A stretch of DNA of 64,000 nt from Buxus sempervirens (GCA_947561395.2 OX387185.1:19804366-19868365), one strand, 5' to 3'; numbered from the stretch's first letter, positions 1-12,922 are shown. The notes: generated by a model from the letters alone, not told the origin. Translations and numbers: made by a program.

Positions 1-1776
1 ACTTCCTCCAATCATCACACGGGATCAAATAGAACAAAGAGTCGCCACCATTCAATTTAGGTGTGAATGGACACAAAAATATTAAATAAGCACAAAAGGC
101 AATTTTAGGGTAAAAATAACCCTCCTAAAAAAACAACCAGAGATGGGTAAGGGGATTAAGTTATGAACAGGGGAAGGTGTTAGGCACCCCTATTCATCCA
201 CACAAGGTGGTTGCCAGGCATTGTTCATGTTAAAATAAAGGAAAAAGCTTGCTATAAAAATCACAAAAATCACAAAAAAGGCAAAAATATATGGTTTTTT
301 CATATGAATATTCTGATTGATCCAGAACTATCAAATATGATCATACCATTCTTAGAGTTTCATGATCAAAACAAAATTGAGATAAAATCAAATAAAATCA
401 ATTTAAAGTGAAAAATCCAAAAATCTGGCTTCAAGTCAAAATTCTAGAAATCTAGAAAAATATGATTTTTATAAAATATTTCAAAATTGAACTTGAATAA
501 TCCAGGACATAGGTAAAGCCCCAATTTCACATTAAATCAGAAAAGAAAAACCAAAAAATACCCACGTTGATGAAGAACATCAAAAGGGGAGAACTTAGAC
601 CGTAGGGTCTTATCTCAATAATGAAAAGCAATTTAAAAACCATCTCATGAAACCCTAGAATTTATTTTCAGGCTTTTGGATTCAGATTTACCATATTGAT
701 CATGATAAATCCAAGATCTTAGCCTAAAACCACAAAAATCACGAAAACAGTGCTGTAGGTGCAAAAGTGGCAAAAATCCAAATTTTAGCAAAAAGTGGGG
801 ATCTCATGCTATAAACATCATAGATTCATGTAATTCATTCAGATATATCATAAAAAGCATTAAAAATGATCAGGATATTCAAAGCAGTCACATCTCACAA
901 ATTAGAGCACATGGGGGTCTACCCTACGGATCCACCGGTTCTCTTTTCCCCTAGTTCTCTCTTCACGTTTTACGGCTAGAGAGACTCTTGAGGTATTTGG
1001 AGATAGGTTTGGTTACACAAACGCAATCAAAGGCCTTATTCTAGAAAAAAAGGGAAAAATAGATATGGGGTTCTATTCTAGGGATCCACCTGTTCCCCTT
1101 TCCCCTAGTTCTTTCTTCACGTTTTACGGCTAGAGAGACTCTTGAGGTACTTAGAGACAAGTTTAGGAAGACAAATATAACAGATGGCCTTATTCTACAG
1201 CAATAGAGATGATCCTATTACATCTAGAATTGAAGACATAAAATAAAAAGGGAAAAGGGACTTACCTGGATTGAGCAAGCAGAGCAGCAGGGGTTCTTTT
1301 CTTCTCTTAGAGCTCTTGATTCTTCAAAATTTTGTGGCCCTCAGCTTAAGAATATCACCTCTATTTATAGGCAAGCACAGGGGCATGGTTGGTCCAGGGT
1401 TTGGCATGATAGAGTTTCAGTTTGAGTTAAACACAAGATCATGCCCATCCATAGCCAACCAAGGTGGCTTCAGCGAATAAAAGACATAATTCGCTCATTT
1501 AAAGATATATTGGATTAAAGATAAAGCTCGGAAATCGAGAGAAGGACAAAACTCGCACGAGTCTAAAGTGACCGTAAATGCACTATGGTCCAACGGTGAC
1601 CGTATTGTAACTACGGGCGCGCCTGACCGTAGAGAATTTTCGGGCGCGACGGGCCCGTGAAGGAAATACGGGCAAAGTCTGCTTAGTCAATTTTTATGCA
1701 TTTTTGACCTGTTTTAAGCTTTAATTACATGTTTTTATTATTTTCTCATTTTTTAGTGCAATTTGGGGTGTCTACA
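1..1776 (-). mobile_element. Tat-type Ty3 LTR, window starts inside it
   Basis: The stretch aligns along its length with 49190-50972, the 3' LTR of the Tat element further right, with scattered substitutions and small indels. It ends in GTCTACA, which on the minus strand is the LTR start TGTAGAC. A minus-strand TATA box (TATAAATA) lies at 1362-1369. A palindromic CCGTA/TACGG island lies at about 1570-1680. The bases after 1776 do not resemble the polypurine tract seen beside the other copy, so this is either the 5' LTR of a minus-strand element lying to the left or a solo LTR. No coding sequence is seen. Confidence 0.8.
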
Positions 1777-2733
1777 GTATGACAGATAGTTGTGCAATCA
1801 TGTAAGCAAACATGGGACTGTAAAAGACAGTATGAAGAGAGCAAGTCTCTGGTGTTTAGTCTATCTCTGACTTTGAATTATTAGTGGTGTTTGATAGTTA
1901 TCTTTAGTTTTTCCTTCAGGTTTGGATGTCTATTTATTGTGCTTGAATCATATTTAGTTTATCTATATCTATAGTTTTTAAAAGAATGATGATTCAGGAG
2001 GCACGGCTTGTTTCACTGTTTATGAACATTTTCTATGGTAATGCTTAAATAAATATAGTGCAGGCTGGAGCATGGATTCAAGGAATATGGTCAGTCAACC
2101 TTTGGGGCTTCCATGGTAGACAAGGTGACATTATTTACTCCATTTGTATTCTGTATTGAGATAGATGATGCAGAGGAAAGACAAGGTGATTACATGAGTT
2201 ATTGGGTGGTATAGTGAATAGTAGCATGTGTTAGGTAGACTAGATTTTTTATTTCATGTGCACAACGGTAACACTTATCTCTATGTATGTGCTTGCAAGA
2301 ACTTGAGTTTTTCGGGCTGGACCACCAAGCGTGGGGGACTGGTACACCTTAAACATATAAAAGAGTTCAGGGTGGTTTCGGAGATTTCCAGGAGTGGGGT
2401 AGGGTGGGTGAATTATTTTTGGGGGGGGGGGGGGTAAATTAATTTTTTTTTAAATTAATATACTTTTAGCGGCACTTGGTGTTTGCCGCTAAAGCCTTCA
2501 AGTGCTGATAAATTTTATTACGACACTTTAAAAAAATGCCGTAATAGTTTACATTTTTACGACACTTTATAGTGGCATTTTCCAAAGTGTCGTTATAAGT
2601 GTCCTATAACATAATGCAACACCACTTGAAACGGCACTTTATCAAAATGCCGTTATATGTTATAATGGCATTTTTTCTATATTATATGGGCACTTTTGAA
2701 GTGCCGTAATAAAAAGACTTTTTTTTTGTAGTG
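1777..2733. mobile_element. CACTA (En/Spm) transposon terminal fragment
   Basis: The right edge reads TTTTTTTTTGTAGTG, the reverse complement of the CACTACAAA terminus of plant CACTA elements. Inside it, from about 2465 to 2712, lie many copies in both orientations of a short subterminal motif (GGCACTTT, GCCGTTATA, GCCGTAATA, ACGACACTTT). Such arrays are typical of CACTA subterminal repeats, where the transposase or its partner binds. The other terminus and any transposase are not in the window; the left side is cut by the LTR ending at 1776. A G run lies at about 2420-2433. The assignment of 1777-2440 to this element is inferred from position only. Confidence 0.7.
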
Positions 2734-4955
2734 TTCTATAAAAGCAACGAAAAATCACTCCTAAGATCGCCAAATGATCACGACAAGCCTCGATTACTTC
2801 TGGGTTAAGAAAATCATAACTTTAGGAACCCAACAACACATCTACCTCTCAAAAATAGAACTTCCTATCTTGGTTTGATCTTACCTGAGTTTTTGTGCAT
2901 GAAAATCTCCTTCTTCCTTCTCTAAACCTACTCCAACAAGTGCTTGAGTATTAGGGTTTTGATCACAAGAAGTGAATTTGAAGAATAGGAGAAAACAAAG
3001 GACGTGCGGCTGCTCTTAAAATTTCTGGTCATGCATAACTCATGCACAATAGGTTTAGTTTATTATTTTTAGGTTCTTTTACCCAATTTCCCTCTCCTTT
3101 AAACCAAATAAAATCAGGCCATTAAACCTTAAACCAAACCGATCTTTGGGTCAACCCACTCTCCTTGGGTTTGACCAACTCCTTTATTGATTCTTATACT
3201 TTATTTATTTATTTTTAATTAGTTCCACACTATAACTAATCTGAATATTTATAACTAAAATTTCTTCCTAATTTAAACTAAAGAATAATCTCACCTTAGA
3301 TTAGCTTTCCATGTTCTCCTCCGGTTCACCTTGAACTCCTCCAGTTTGAACCAATATCTCATGCATATTATTAACCCAATTAGTCTATTTAATAATTAGT
3401 TTTACTTATCACTAAAATATGGGATTTTACAAATGGGGCAACCCCTTCTCCACACTTAACAAATTCTCCTCCAATGCTCTAAGAAAAAGTTCCAAGTTTG
3501 CCCTTCCTCTCATCAAACACCAACAATCACCACTTTGCCAACTCCACCTATTGCATAATACAATTTACCACTTAGCTGCCTTTTCTTTTCTCGTCTCAAA
3601 AATTAAATTTATGAGATAACCTCGGGATTTCTTACCCTTCTTAGTCTCTGATAAGCCTGGACTTAGCCACTTGGCTGGCTTCAACTCTGAGCTTCTCCAG
3701 CTTCACCTACAAAATAACTTACAATGTTTAGGGTGTGCTAATGGTATAGAAATATGGGGTTTCACATAATAACTCAACAATCACATTCTCTATCTACTAG
3801 AAATACCTCTTTCTACAATTAAAATATAACATATCAAATTAAAACAATTTCAAGCAATTAACTTTCACAACCATCAAATATAATTAAATTATTTTTTTCA
3901 CAATTACAGAAGTGCTTTAATGCGCTATAAGCTAAATTAAGCACTTAAATAAGTGACCCCAAATGCAACTTTAGTCTTTGTTACTCTTCTTCTTTTTGCA
4001 TGCTAATTATAATAGTTTCAAGTTTCTATGTTTTTTTCTGGTCAAAATGAGTGATCAAGGTATTGTTGTAGAGTTCTTTGTTTCTAGTGCTTAATCCTTC
4101 TCTTCATCCTCTCATAAGATTTCTTTGGTAGAAAGCAGTCAACATGTAAGATTCCTAATGAATAATCATACTTTTCTCCTTGGAATTACTAAATTATAGT
4201 AAATTTTATTGATTCCTTTGGAGGTTTCATATATTCTTTTCTTTATATTTTTTTTGGTCTTCGTTTAGTAGTAAGTTTCTAATCACTATTATTGATGTAT
4301 ATTTGATGCAAGACTAGTTTGAGTTTGATAAATGCATTTCCTGATGTTTTTGGAGGATCAATTAGACATCTCAAAGGAAATTTAATGCTGAGCCTTTCAT
4401 ACTTTTTTTTAAACTTTGTTTGCATTTAGAATGTGTAAGAATGCAAGATTAGAGAAACCTTGTGTTTCTTGCACCTAGAGGGTGTTTGGTAACTTTTTTT
4501 ATTAAACAATTTGAAAACTAAAAAATTTTCAAATTGTTTTTGTATTTTTAAAAACAGTTTAGCTGAAACCTGTTTGTAACAATTATTACAAACTCAAATA
4601 CAGTTTTAAAAATCTATAAAAACGTGTTTGATAATCAATTGAAAAATGATTAATACAAGGCCAATAAAAAGAGAAGATTTTTGGAAAAAAAAAACTAAAA
4701 CAAAAGAAAACAAAAGAGTTTGATTTTTTTTTGAGGAAGTGTTTGTCTGGATTCTTTCTCTATTCCAAACGACTGGTTCGGTTTTTCTTCTCCGATCAAG
4801 ATTTCATCTTGGACAAATTGACCTCTCATTTATCTCTTCTAATTGTCATGTTTACAAGTGGAAGAAGGTCTCGTACGTTAACGTGCTCTAAAATTGTTTG
4901 GCCCTTTCTCAATCAACTCATCCCGTCTTTATCGACCATTGGTGGAGCTTGGTTT
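2734..4955. other. AT-rich DNA with no recognised gene
   Basis: No long reading frame or familiar protein is seen on either strand. The left part (about 2740-3760) resembles decayed minus-strand LTR leader sequence, with T- and A-rich runs and short CT-rich blocks. The right part (about 3960-4440) is intron-like in composition. A hairpin lies at 4504-4539. This is the oldest-looking unique stretch in the window and the target of the copia insertion at 4956. Confidence 0.4.
4504..4539. repeat. 14-bp perfect inverted repeat, possible MITE remnant
   Basis: AAACAATTTGAAAA at 4504-4517 is matched by its exact reverse complement at 4526-4539, with an 8-nt loop. It sits just after GGGTGTTTGGTAAC (about 4483), a motif common at the ends of some plant MITEs, and before a similar GTGTTTGATAA block near 4625. 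No convincing terminal inverted repeat pair or target duplication was established. Confidence 0.35.
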
Positions 4956-5459
4956 TGTTAGAATTTTCCTTTATGTGGGTTCACATTAATTGTATTTTGA
5001 TTTTATAAAAATAGGTTGAATATAGTCTATGATGATATTACGGTTAACCCAATATTAAGTGTGATCAATTTACTTGGGTTTGGTGCACCTTAGTTGTACA
5101 GGGATATTTCTGTATAATTATAATGTGATAAGAATTGTATGTATGCCAGGAGACCATGTAGGATAAGGAGACTCCATTAGTATCCTAATTGGAATTAAAG
5201 TCCTTATTGGGAGGATTCTTATATTATAAATAGGCTAGGTCCCCTCTCCTCGCCTAACACATAAAACTTTTTGAAACTATTCCCCGTTTGAAATCTGGTT
5301 TTGATCAAGAGGAGAAAGGAGAGGAAGAAATAACCCTAACTGTGAGCTTTTGCAAAGAATTCAAGAACACGAAAATTAGCCATGTCTTCAGGTAAGTGCA
5401 GAAATTTATTTAATTTTAATTCTAGATTCATGCATGTGAATTATGTGTTAAATATAACA
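4956..5459 (+). repeat. copia 5' LTR
   Basis: The stretch starts TGTTA and ends TAACA, a matching short inverted repeat with TG...CA ends. A TATA-like block (TTATATTATAAATAGG) lies near 5219-5235, as expected for the U3 promoter. It is followed two bases later by a primer binding site, which fixes the right edge. The 3' LTR is not in the window, so identity between the pair cannot be measured. Confidence 0.7.
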
Positions 5460-5461
5460 AT

Positions 5462-5473
5462 TGGTATTGGAGC
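5462..5473 (+). promoter_or_regulatory. primer binding site (initiator-Met type)
   Basis: TGGTATTGGAGC differs at two bases from TGGTATCAGAGC, the sequence complementary to the 3' end of plant initiator tRNA-Met that primes many copia elements. It lies two bases after the LTR end. Confidence 0.65.
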
Positions 5474-5639
5474 ATCAATAATTCATGTTTGAATCTAGGG
5501 TTTTCATGAAAATCAGAAAATATTAGGGTTTTGATGAATTTAACATTGGCTGAAAACTTGAAACACTAATCGGCCAGATTTTGGCTATAAAATCCTGAAT
5601 TTAATTTGCAATTAAATTTCAATTTTATTAATAGATTTG

Positions 5640-8476
5640 GTTTATTATTGTTGGTGAAGGAGGAAAGGGTAAAATTGGGAAGTTATAAGTCAAGTTTGAT
5701 GAGAAATTGAGTAAAAAAGGTAAGCTTAATAATTTAAAATGTTGGTTGAATATAGCATTTTTAGTTGGAGTAGCAAATCACTAAATTCTAACTCAGTTAT
5801 TGTGACTATGTAGGATGGATGTGTGGTGAAGCATACAGCAAATCATGAAAAGTTTTAAACCAACTTTGGGTGGCTGATGTTAAGTATAAATAGGAACCAT
5901 TGGTTATTGATTTCATTTTGTTGAATCAGAACCCGAAGCCTCTAGAGAATTTGAGAAGGTTTGAGAAGATTTGAGGAGGAAGAAGACAGAAGAACTTGTG
6001 GAATTGTCGTTTGATGTTGGTAGATGAATAAAAAGGATTTCAGATCCAAGTGATTGCAATTGGCTAATAATAGTACGGTGAATTGAAGAATTTCATCCAA
6101 ACCAGAGAAATTACAGGTAAGATCTAGTTATTTTAATTGAAATTAGTGAGAATTAAGTGATCTTAAAAGCTAGACATCAGATATGGAAGAAATCTAATCA
6201 TTTTAAGGTGTTCTTATAGAATTCAATTAAAGTGAACGAGAGAATTTGAATTGAGCTCATATCTGAGGAATTCAATGGTGATTGGAGTTCAAATTGGAGT
6301 TCCAGAGGTAAGTAGCACCTTTCTAAACGAATCTATGTTGTATTTTTCAGATTAAATGCATGATATTTGAAAATGAGAGGTTGAGTTAAGGTTTTATGAG
6401 TTTTTGAGCAAATTAAGTAGAATTTTTAGATCTAATCCATAAATCACGTTAAATTGTGAATTAATTAGTTAGAAAACTTCTATTAGTGTTTTAGAAGATG
6501 TTCGTATGGTTTTAGAATGATTAAATCAGGTTTTGGTAGCTTAAGTTTCGAAAGTTTAGAAAATCTAGAAATTTGTTCGCAAATTTGTATTTTGGCTAAG
6601 TGCCTGGAATCGCGCTTGAGCACTATCCCAAGCGCCCCACTTGTGTTTTCTTTAAAAATTCAGAATTTGAAAGTTATCAAATTCTGTTAAGCTGAGTGCC
6701 TAACCCGATGCTCGAGCGCTTTGTCGAGCATCCATTTTCCAGAATTGAAACCTTCCATCGCCTTCATGCACACTCGAGCGCTATGTCGAGCGCCCAATAC
6801 AGAAATTCCTATTTTCCCAATTTGAGGTGATTTTGAATACGAATTTATTTTTAATCAAATCTAACCTATGTACAAATAAGATTTAGGTATCTAGAAAGTG
6901 TTTGCACATGATTTATCTTTAAATTCAATTTAACAAAGAATTTGGGCACATTCTACTAAACTAGATTCTTGACAGACTTTTGGTTCCAAATTATTATAGA
7001 ATGAGTTTATTTTGATTCTATCACTTGTAACAACTTTCTGAGATCATTTCTAAGGTGTTTCCAAAGGCAAATTACATGATTGGGCTTTATAAAATATTTT
7101 GCCACTTATTTCCTCAATAAAGCCTATTTTGAGGTTAAAAATGTGTTTTGGGGTTTCTACATTAGATTGTAAAGATTTTAAGGAATTACACATATGTAAT
7201 AATTGTATTTAATCACGTTTTAATAAATAAATCTCTGAGATTACATTTCTGGTCATATTTGGGAAAATTAGTATTTTGAGCTCTATTTTGAGTTGTTTTG
7301 GAATAATTTGACTTTGTTGGAAAACTTGCATTGTTTTTTATTATTGTGAATTATTTCCATAGATATTTATATTAATTCTGAGAATGAGATTTGGTTTTCT
7401 TCCGTGTACTCGAGGATGCTCCATGTACTTGGGATGTTGATACTTTTGTGTACTCAGAGATGCCTCATGTACTTGGGAAGAGATGAGATGATTGTGATTG
7501 AAATGAGTTGTGCTTCCTAGACATCGTACTTGCTTTTGTTTTAGAGTCTAGTGGGCATAGCTCGATATGGATCCATTTAGGAGCTAGATAGTGAGAGGGA
7601 TTATATTTTGCTAGTGTAATTATTTGTTCACGCACGCGTTTCCATCTTGTACTCGATGAGGCCTTCGCTGTACTACAGGACTGCGGCTTTCCCTCATTTT
7701 ATCGTGTACTCGGACAATGACTAGATAGTACATGCCAACCCTTCACTGTATTGGTTGGGTCCTTCCGCAATAGGACGATGATCGTGCACTTGGCTTCACA
7801 CACAAGCCAGGAGGTGGCATAGTGGACATTGACATTACTTTAGTTAAAGGCAGTCTTATCTCATGAGTCCTGTTGTGACTTATTGATTTCTGATCAATAC
7901 TACTGATTTAGCTAGTAAAGGAAGTTTGTCTATTTTGTTTGGATTAAGGCTTGTCTCCTTAATGCGTTCCTCCATGATGGAGAGGCCTTCCATGAGGGAA
8001 TGTGTTGCAGCAACTTCGTTTCCACCATGAGGGTGATGACATTGGTATTAGATATGTTGCAGTTATTCTTAGACCAGATTGTTTGGAGCTAGGTCTTAAC
8101 CTTTCAAAATAGTCTAATTTCATTATTATTATTGTTTAGATTATATATATATAATCTAAACCAAAGAAGAAAATAATCATATATTTGGGCATGCATGTGC
8201 TACTTGCTGCGATATTCGTATCTCATTCGATTTTGTTTTGTTTTGTTTTCAGATCTTGGAGAGGATGATACCAGAGGGTAGATGCTTGGATCATGTGAGT
8301 TTAAACTTGAGATATGGTATTTTTGTATTGAGTTTGGGAATATAGTTGACTCTAATTATGTAGATTATTGCTCTATTCATGTTCTTCTTCACTCTGATAT
8401 ATAGATCTTGTGGATTAGCTAACTCTTCGGAGATGAGTTACGGTTTTACTATGTAACTTGGATCCGGGGTGTTACA
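5640..8476 (+). mobile_element. long LTR inside copia leader, left edge unclear
   Basis: The right end reads GGATCCGGGGTGTTACA, the same kind of end as the other long LTRs here. It has TATAAATA at 5885-5892, a donor-like block CAGAG/GTAAGTAGCACC with GT at 6308, and a GC-rich island of palindromic modules at 6598-6800 (arms such as GATGCTCGA/TCGAGCATC). Repeats of a GTACTCG type lie at 7395-7800, and the ATGGAGAGGCCTTCCAT palindrome near 7975. A hairpin at 8208-8225 is followed by a T-rich acceptor ending at 8252. The start and a target duplication were not found, so the left boundary is approximate. Confidence 0.6.
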
Positions 8477-9978
8477 CTCGCCATCCACCGGCTAGAAAAG
8501 ATTGGGGGTTTTGTTCCCCATATCATAAATTTTAAAACCATAGGATTTGCCCCATGAATAACTGTGAGAACATGCACCAATTAGACGACTGTTCTTGAAC
8601 CCGAAAATCTGCAAATTTTTGATTTCATGTGGTTTAATTGGTTTTGATTAATCTATTATGATTTTGGGACCTGTACAAGCATGATTATATGTTTTAATTG
8701 CATGGAATATCATGAATTAGTTGCGAATTAAGGTTTTTGCAATATTAGGATTTTGGCCATTAGAAATCGAAATTTACAGTCGATAAATCGACTTGATATT
8801 CGATTGCCGTCATGATTTTAGCCTCTAATCTTGTTAGAAATTTGATTTAGAGCAAAACGCCATAAGTATTGCTTGATTTGCTGAAGAAATAAGAGAGAAA
8901 TCAAGAAAATTTGAATTCTGGTATCAACCAAGTCGCGAGACTTGGATACGAGACCCGTGTGGACCCGGCTGGAGGTAGGGTACGACCTCCAGTGCATCCA
9001 CGGTTCCCCATGTGCATGCGCGGCGCATGGTGTGTGTGTAAGCCCCTCAAGTGTTCAATTTTTGTGAACTTTATATGGTTTTGCTTCACTCGCCATTACC
9101 TATTTTATGGATAATTTTTTGTAATTTTTGGAGCTAATTTAGAACACTTTACTGTTTTTGGGCATTATATTTTCAACATTTTATTGAGTTAAACATGGAA
9201 TTTTTGCCCGAAAATTTTGTGCAGATGTTTATTGATGTAATCAATATGCCTGCTGTATTCACTATCCATGATAAAGTGTTGAGATCATCATTTAATTTTT
9301 GTATACTAGATGATGTGAAATTGTATGTTATACTTGAATTGACAAATTGATCACATGATAAATTATTTTTGAGCATGAAAATACTGTATTGTGATCAAAT
9401 TATGGGCATTTAAAGACTATCCTATTTTTATTATAATTAAAAGAGAATATTTTTGGAATTGAAGTGGGTGGTGACCACCAAAGTGGCCCGCTCATGGATA
9501 TTTGCTTACTTTTCTCTTTATAAAAGGCTTAAATAAAGGGTAGAATTGCTTCTTTTAAAATTGTTACTCATAATTTCCTGCCCAAAGGGGGTTATTGTCT
9601 GTGATGATTTTGAAAAGAAGGCATGTTGTGTTCGACAGGATGCATATGGGTTTAGGAAATTTTTTTTGCCCAAAGGTGATGAATTTTTGAATGCCTATGT
9701 ATCTCCGTTGATCAGTTTCATGATATTGTTTTTGAAAGTACCTTAAAGCATGTTACATTCTCTGCCCAAAGGAGAGATTGTGATGATGCACCACGGCTTT
9801 CAACGTGATAAGACTCATAAAGTTTTTTTGCGCTTATTTACGGCCTATTTAGTTAACAGCCCATGTTAATTAAATTGTATTATGAACATCCTTTTGGTTG
9901 CATGCAATATGATTTGGATGTTAATGTAATAATTATTTTATTTCCATAGTAGTGAATGCCTTTAGTTTTCTAGCCAAA
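8477..9978 (+). other. copia leader, non-coding
   Basis: Untranslated leader between the inserted LTR and the gag region, with no credible long reading frame. It contains the motif TGCCCAAAGG three times (near 9581, 9668 and 9762), each followed by a similar G- and T-rich run. A short GC-rich stretch with dyad symmetry lies at about 8930-9030. Confidence 0.5.
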
Positions 9979-10680
9979 TGTCTACCATTATTAGTCTAAC
10001 TGGAAGTAATTACACGAGATGGAAACATGATGTAGAAATTGTCCTTGGCTTAATGGGACTTGATATAGCCTTAGAGGAACAACCAACAAAATCTATTGAT
10101 ACCAGCAATGCCAAACAGAAATCTGATTATGAGTAGTGGGAAAGGGAAAATAAAGAAAGTCTGAAACTTATTAAGTGATCCATTTTTGATCCTATCCAGG
10201 GAGCTATACCTGACAGTAATAATGCTAGACTTTTCTTGAATGCCATTGGGTAGAGGTACATAGAATCTGATAAATCTAAAACTGGGGATCTAATGGATAA
10301 GTTTATGAACATGGAATATGAAAATCAGGGTGGAGTTAGAGAGTATATCATGAGGATGATAAATATTGCATCTAGATTGGAGGGAGGCCCTTAATATACC
10401 TTTTGTGGAGCCCTTTTTGGTGCATTGTGCCCTGAGTACTCTTCTTTCACAGTGTAGTCAACTTAAGGCAGTGTATAATGCACAAAAATATAAATGGAAT
10501 TTGAATGAACTCGTTGCTATATGTTCTCAAGAGGAGGAAAGACTTCATCATGAGTAAGCTGAAATAGTAAATTTGACCCTACAGTCTCAGGATAAGAAAG
10601 TACCCTCTCTGAGTAATCCTAAACCTAAGTTCAAAAAGCGCCAGAATTTTGTGAATAAGAAGTGTTTTGGTAATAACCCT
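9979..10680 (+). pseudogene. copia gag region, decayed
   Basis: The region begins with an ATG followed by a stretch whose translation carries the N-Y-T-R-W-K block and the downstream hydrophobic pattern of the copia gag (UBN2-type) family. A basic stretch follows near 10620-10670. Gag forms the particle that packages the element's RNA. The region is broken; no complete zinc knuckle or protease was recognised. Confidence 0.6.
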
Positions 10681-10744
10681 ATTTGAGTAATTACTTATAG
10701 GAAGAGTCATCTTAATTTTAGAGTCTGGTTTTTCCCTTACTTTG

Positions 10745-10916
10745 GATAATATTGTTTATGTATCGACCATGAGATGGAATTTAATGTCAATTTCAAGACT
10801 TGATATTTCAAGATATAGTTTGAATTTTAGTAATGGAAAAGTTGATTTGATTTATGATTCTCGTCTGGTTGGAGATGCTCTTTTGTGTGGTGGTTTATAT
10901 AAATTAAATTTACTCC
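10745..10916 (+). pseudogene. copia gag-pre-integrase region, left part
   Basis: The translation (VSTMRWNLMSISRL, then GLYKLNL) fits the segment preceding the integrase zinc finger in copia polyproteins. It stops where the LINE inserts at 10926, and the related sequence resumes after 21597 beyond the LINE poly-A tail. Confidence 0.6.
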
Positions 10917-10918
10917 AT

Positions 10919-11157
10919 GTAGATGGAGCATCAAAAGGAAATCCTGGAATTAGTGGAGGAGGTGGAATTATTAGAAATTCTTCTGGGCATTTTATTGCTG
11001 CCTTTTCGGCTTACTATGGTCATAATTCTAACACCTTGGTAGAATTATTGGCTCTCAGAGATGGCCTTCGTCTGGCTGACAAGTATGGAATTCAAGAGCT
11101 TCATATAGAATCGGATTCGAAACTCATAGTGGACACTTTTGCTGGATTGGTGCCCAC
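10919..11157 (+). pseudogene. LINE RNase H domain, N-terminal part
   Basis: The translation begins VDGASKGNPG, the first catalytic aspartate block of the RVT_3 type RNase H found at the C-terminus of plant LINE ORF2. VELLAL (catalytic Glu) and IESDSK (second Asp) follow. RNase H removes the RNA strand from the RNA-DNA hybrid. The domain is cut at 11157 by the Athila element; the continuation is at 21190. This stretch has no internal stop, and the catalytic residues seen are intact. Confidence 0.75.
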
Positions 11158-12826
11158 TGATAAGTCATGAAAATACCACATTATAGCACATTAATTCCAT
11201 GACTTATCTGGTTTTATTTCATATTTAATTCCCAATTTTACTTAGAAATTGTCAAAATCTTTCATCTCTACATTTTATTTTCATTGTCTAAATTATGCCT
11301 AATTTGTTGATGTAGAGATACTCTTGGTGATTATAGAAGTCACGGTTCAAACGGCGTAACAATCGGAGTCAAATTGTTGAAGATATCACCAACGTGAGCT
11401 GGCCGTTCGCCTGCCGTTCGAACGTTGGTGTTCTGCAGAGAAACCCGAAAGTAACGTTCGCTGGCCGTTCGCCTGCCGTTCGAACGTTGGTGTTCTGCAG
11501 AGAAACCCGAGAGTAGCGTTCGCTGGCCGTTCGCTTGCCGTTCGAACGTTAGTGATCCACAGAGAAACCCGAGAGCAGCGTGCGCTGAACGTTCGACTGT
11601 CGTTCGAACGTTGGTGAACAATAGAGAAATTATGAGCGGCGTTCGCTGACCGTTCGATGAACGTTCGAATAAGAGATGAAGAAACAACTTTTTGACTTGA
11701 ACGTTCGACCCGCGTTTGATGACCGTTCGAACGATCAAGTAGTAAATCCTGTTATAAAATTCCGAACTTTGAGGATTTGTTTCCTTTTTCTTGGGGATCT
11801 TCTTCTAGTCTTTAGGAGGATTTTTAGGGGTTTCTATTAAAGAAGATTAGGTCGTTTTTGGACTTGAAAATCGTGGATATGGAAGGAAAGGAAGTTCTCT
11901 CTTCCTAAGGAGTCTTGGAAGGCAAGTTTCTAATTTCTCTTCAAGGGATTTATGGGCAAGTTTGGAGATATAAAAGGAGGAGCTTGAACGTGAATAGGGA
12001 GGATTGATGCTGGGAACGTGAGGAAGAACCAGAGGAACGTGGGAGATCAAAGCTTGGACTCCATTAGTTTATTTTTTTCTCTTTTCTTCTCCTTTCAAAT
12101 ATACTCTGTTTTTAATGGTTATTCCTAGTTCAGTTATGAACTAATTTCTTTTTCTAAGGCTTTGATGTAGTCTAAACATGATGTTTTATTTCTGAATATT
12201 ATTGCTAATGGATTTGTGATTCACTATTTGAGTATTTTATTATTGTGCTTAACCCAATTGAGTAATTGATCACCATTCAATTGTATTTGATAATTGTATT
12301 GAGACCGAGAGGAGATATACAATTTTAGTTCCTATGATAAAATACCATACTCTACATGTTGATAGAGATATTGGCATGGTTTATGTAGCCTTGTGTTTTT
12401 GACATGAAAATCTACAGATCTTAATGTGCCTTGTTGCTTTTAAATTCACATAGAGATATAGTGAGTTATTGTGGGAAGGTAAGTTCATTGGTGCTCGAGA
12501 GAGACCATTGGATAGAATAGGGATTTTCGCTTTCAAATTGAATTATAACATTCATTAGCATGTGTATTCAAGAATTAATTCAGATTTGTTTATGATGAAA
12601 TCAAATGCCTTAGTATTTTAAATCTCTTGTTAAATCTAAATCTTATATTTTCTTAGGTGATAATTTTAATTGTTAGTTAAATACTCATCTCAATCTTTGA
12701 TTATTCAAATAGAATTTAGGATAGTAATTTCAGTATTTAGTAGCTACCATTCCCTGTGGGTTCGACACTCTATTTCATCACTTTATTACTTGTTACGAAT
12801 TCGTGCACTTGCGAAAAAGTACATCA
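11158..12826 (+). repeat. Athila 5' LTR
   Basis: The LTR begins TGATAAGTCATG and ends AAGTACATCA. A TATA box (TATAAAA) is at 11969-11975. An island at 11385-11735 contains several copies of GTTCGAACGTT-type palindromes spaced by GCTGGCCGTTCGCC-like arms; it is by far the most GC-rich part of the LTR. The LTR is repeated almost exactly at 19527-21184. Confidence 0.95.
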
Positions 12827-12832
12827 AGTTTT

Positions 12833-12850
12833 TGGCGCCGTTGCCGGGGA
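12833..12850 (+). promoter_or_regulatory. primer binding site for tRNA-Asp
   Basis: TGGCGCCGTTGCCGGGGA is complementary to the 3' end of plant tRNA-Asp, the primer used by Athila and related Ty3 elements. It lies six bases after the LTR. Confidence 0.9.
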
Positions 12851-12922
12851 CTGATTTGTTTACTAATATTGATACTATCTATTCTCAGTTTTAATTTGGA
12901 TTTTTAATTTTTATTTCAGGTC

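Noticed and set aside
8911-9114. Frame over the GC-rich part of the copia leader
   Set aside because: Open on both strands at once, short and without family features.
11340-11738. Minus-strand open frame in the Athila LTR
   Set aside because: It overlies the GTTCGAACG island; frame openness follows from the repeat, and the same frame is altered in the other LTR by the 11-bp indel.
12670-12894. Short frame spanning LTR end and primer site
   Set aside because: It crosses the LTR-leader boundary and the primer binding site, so it cannot be a conserved protein.
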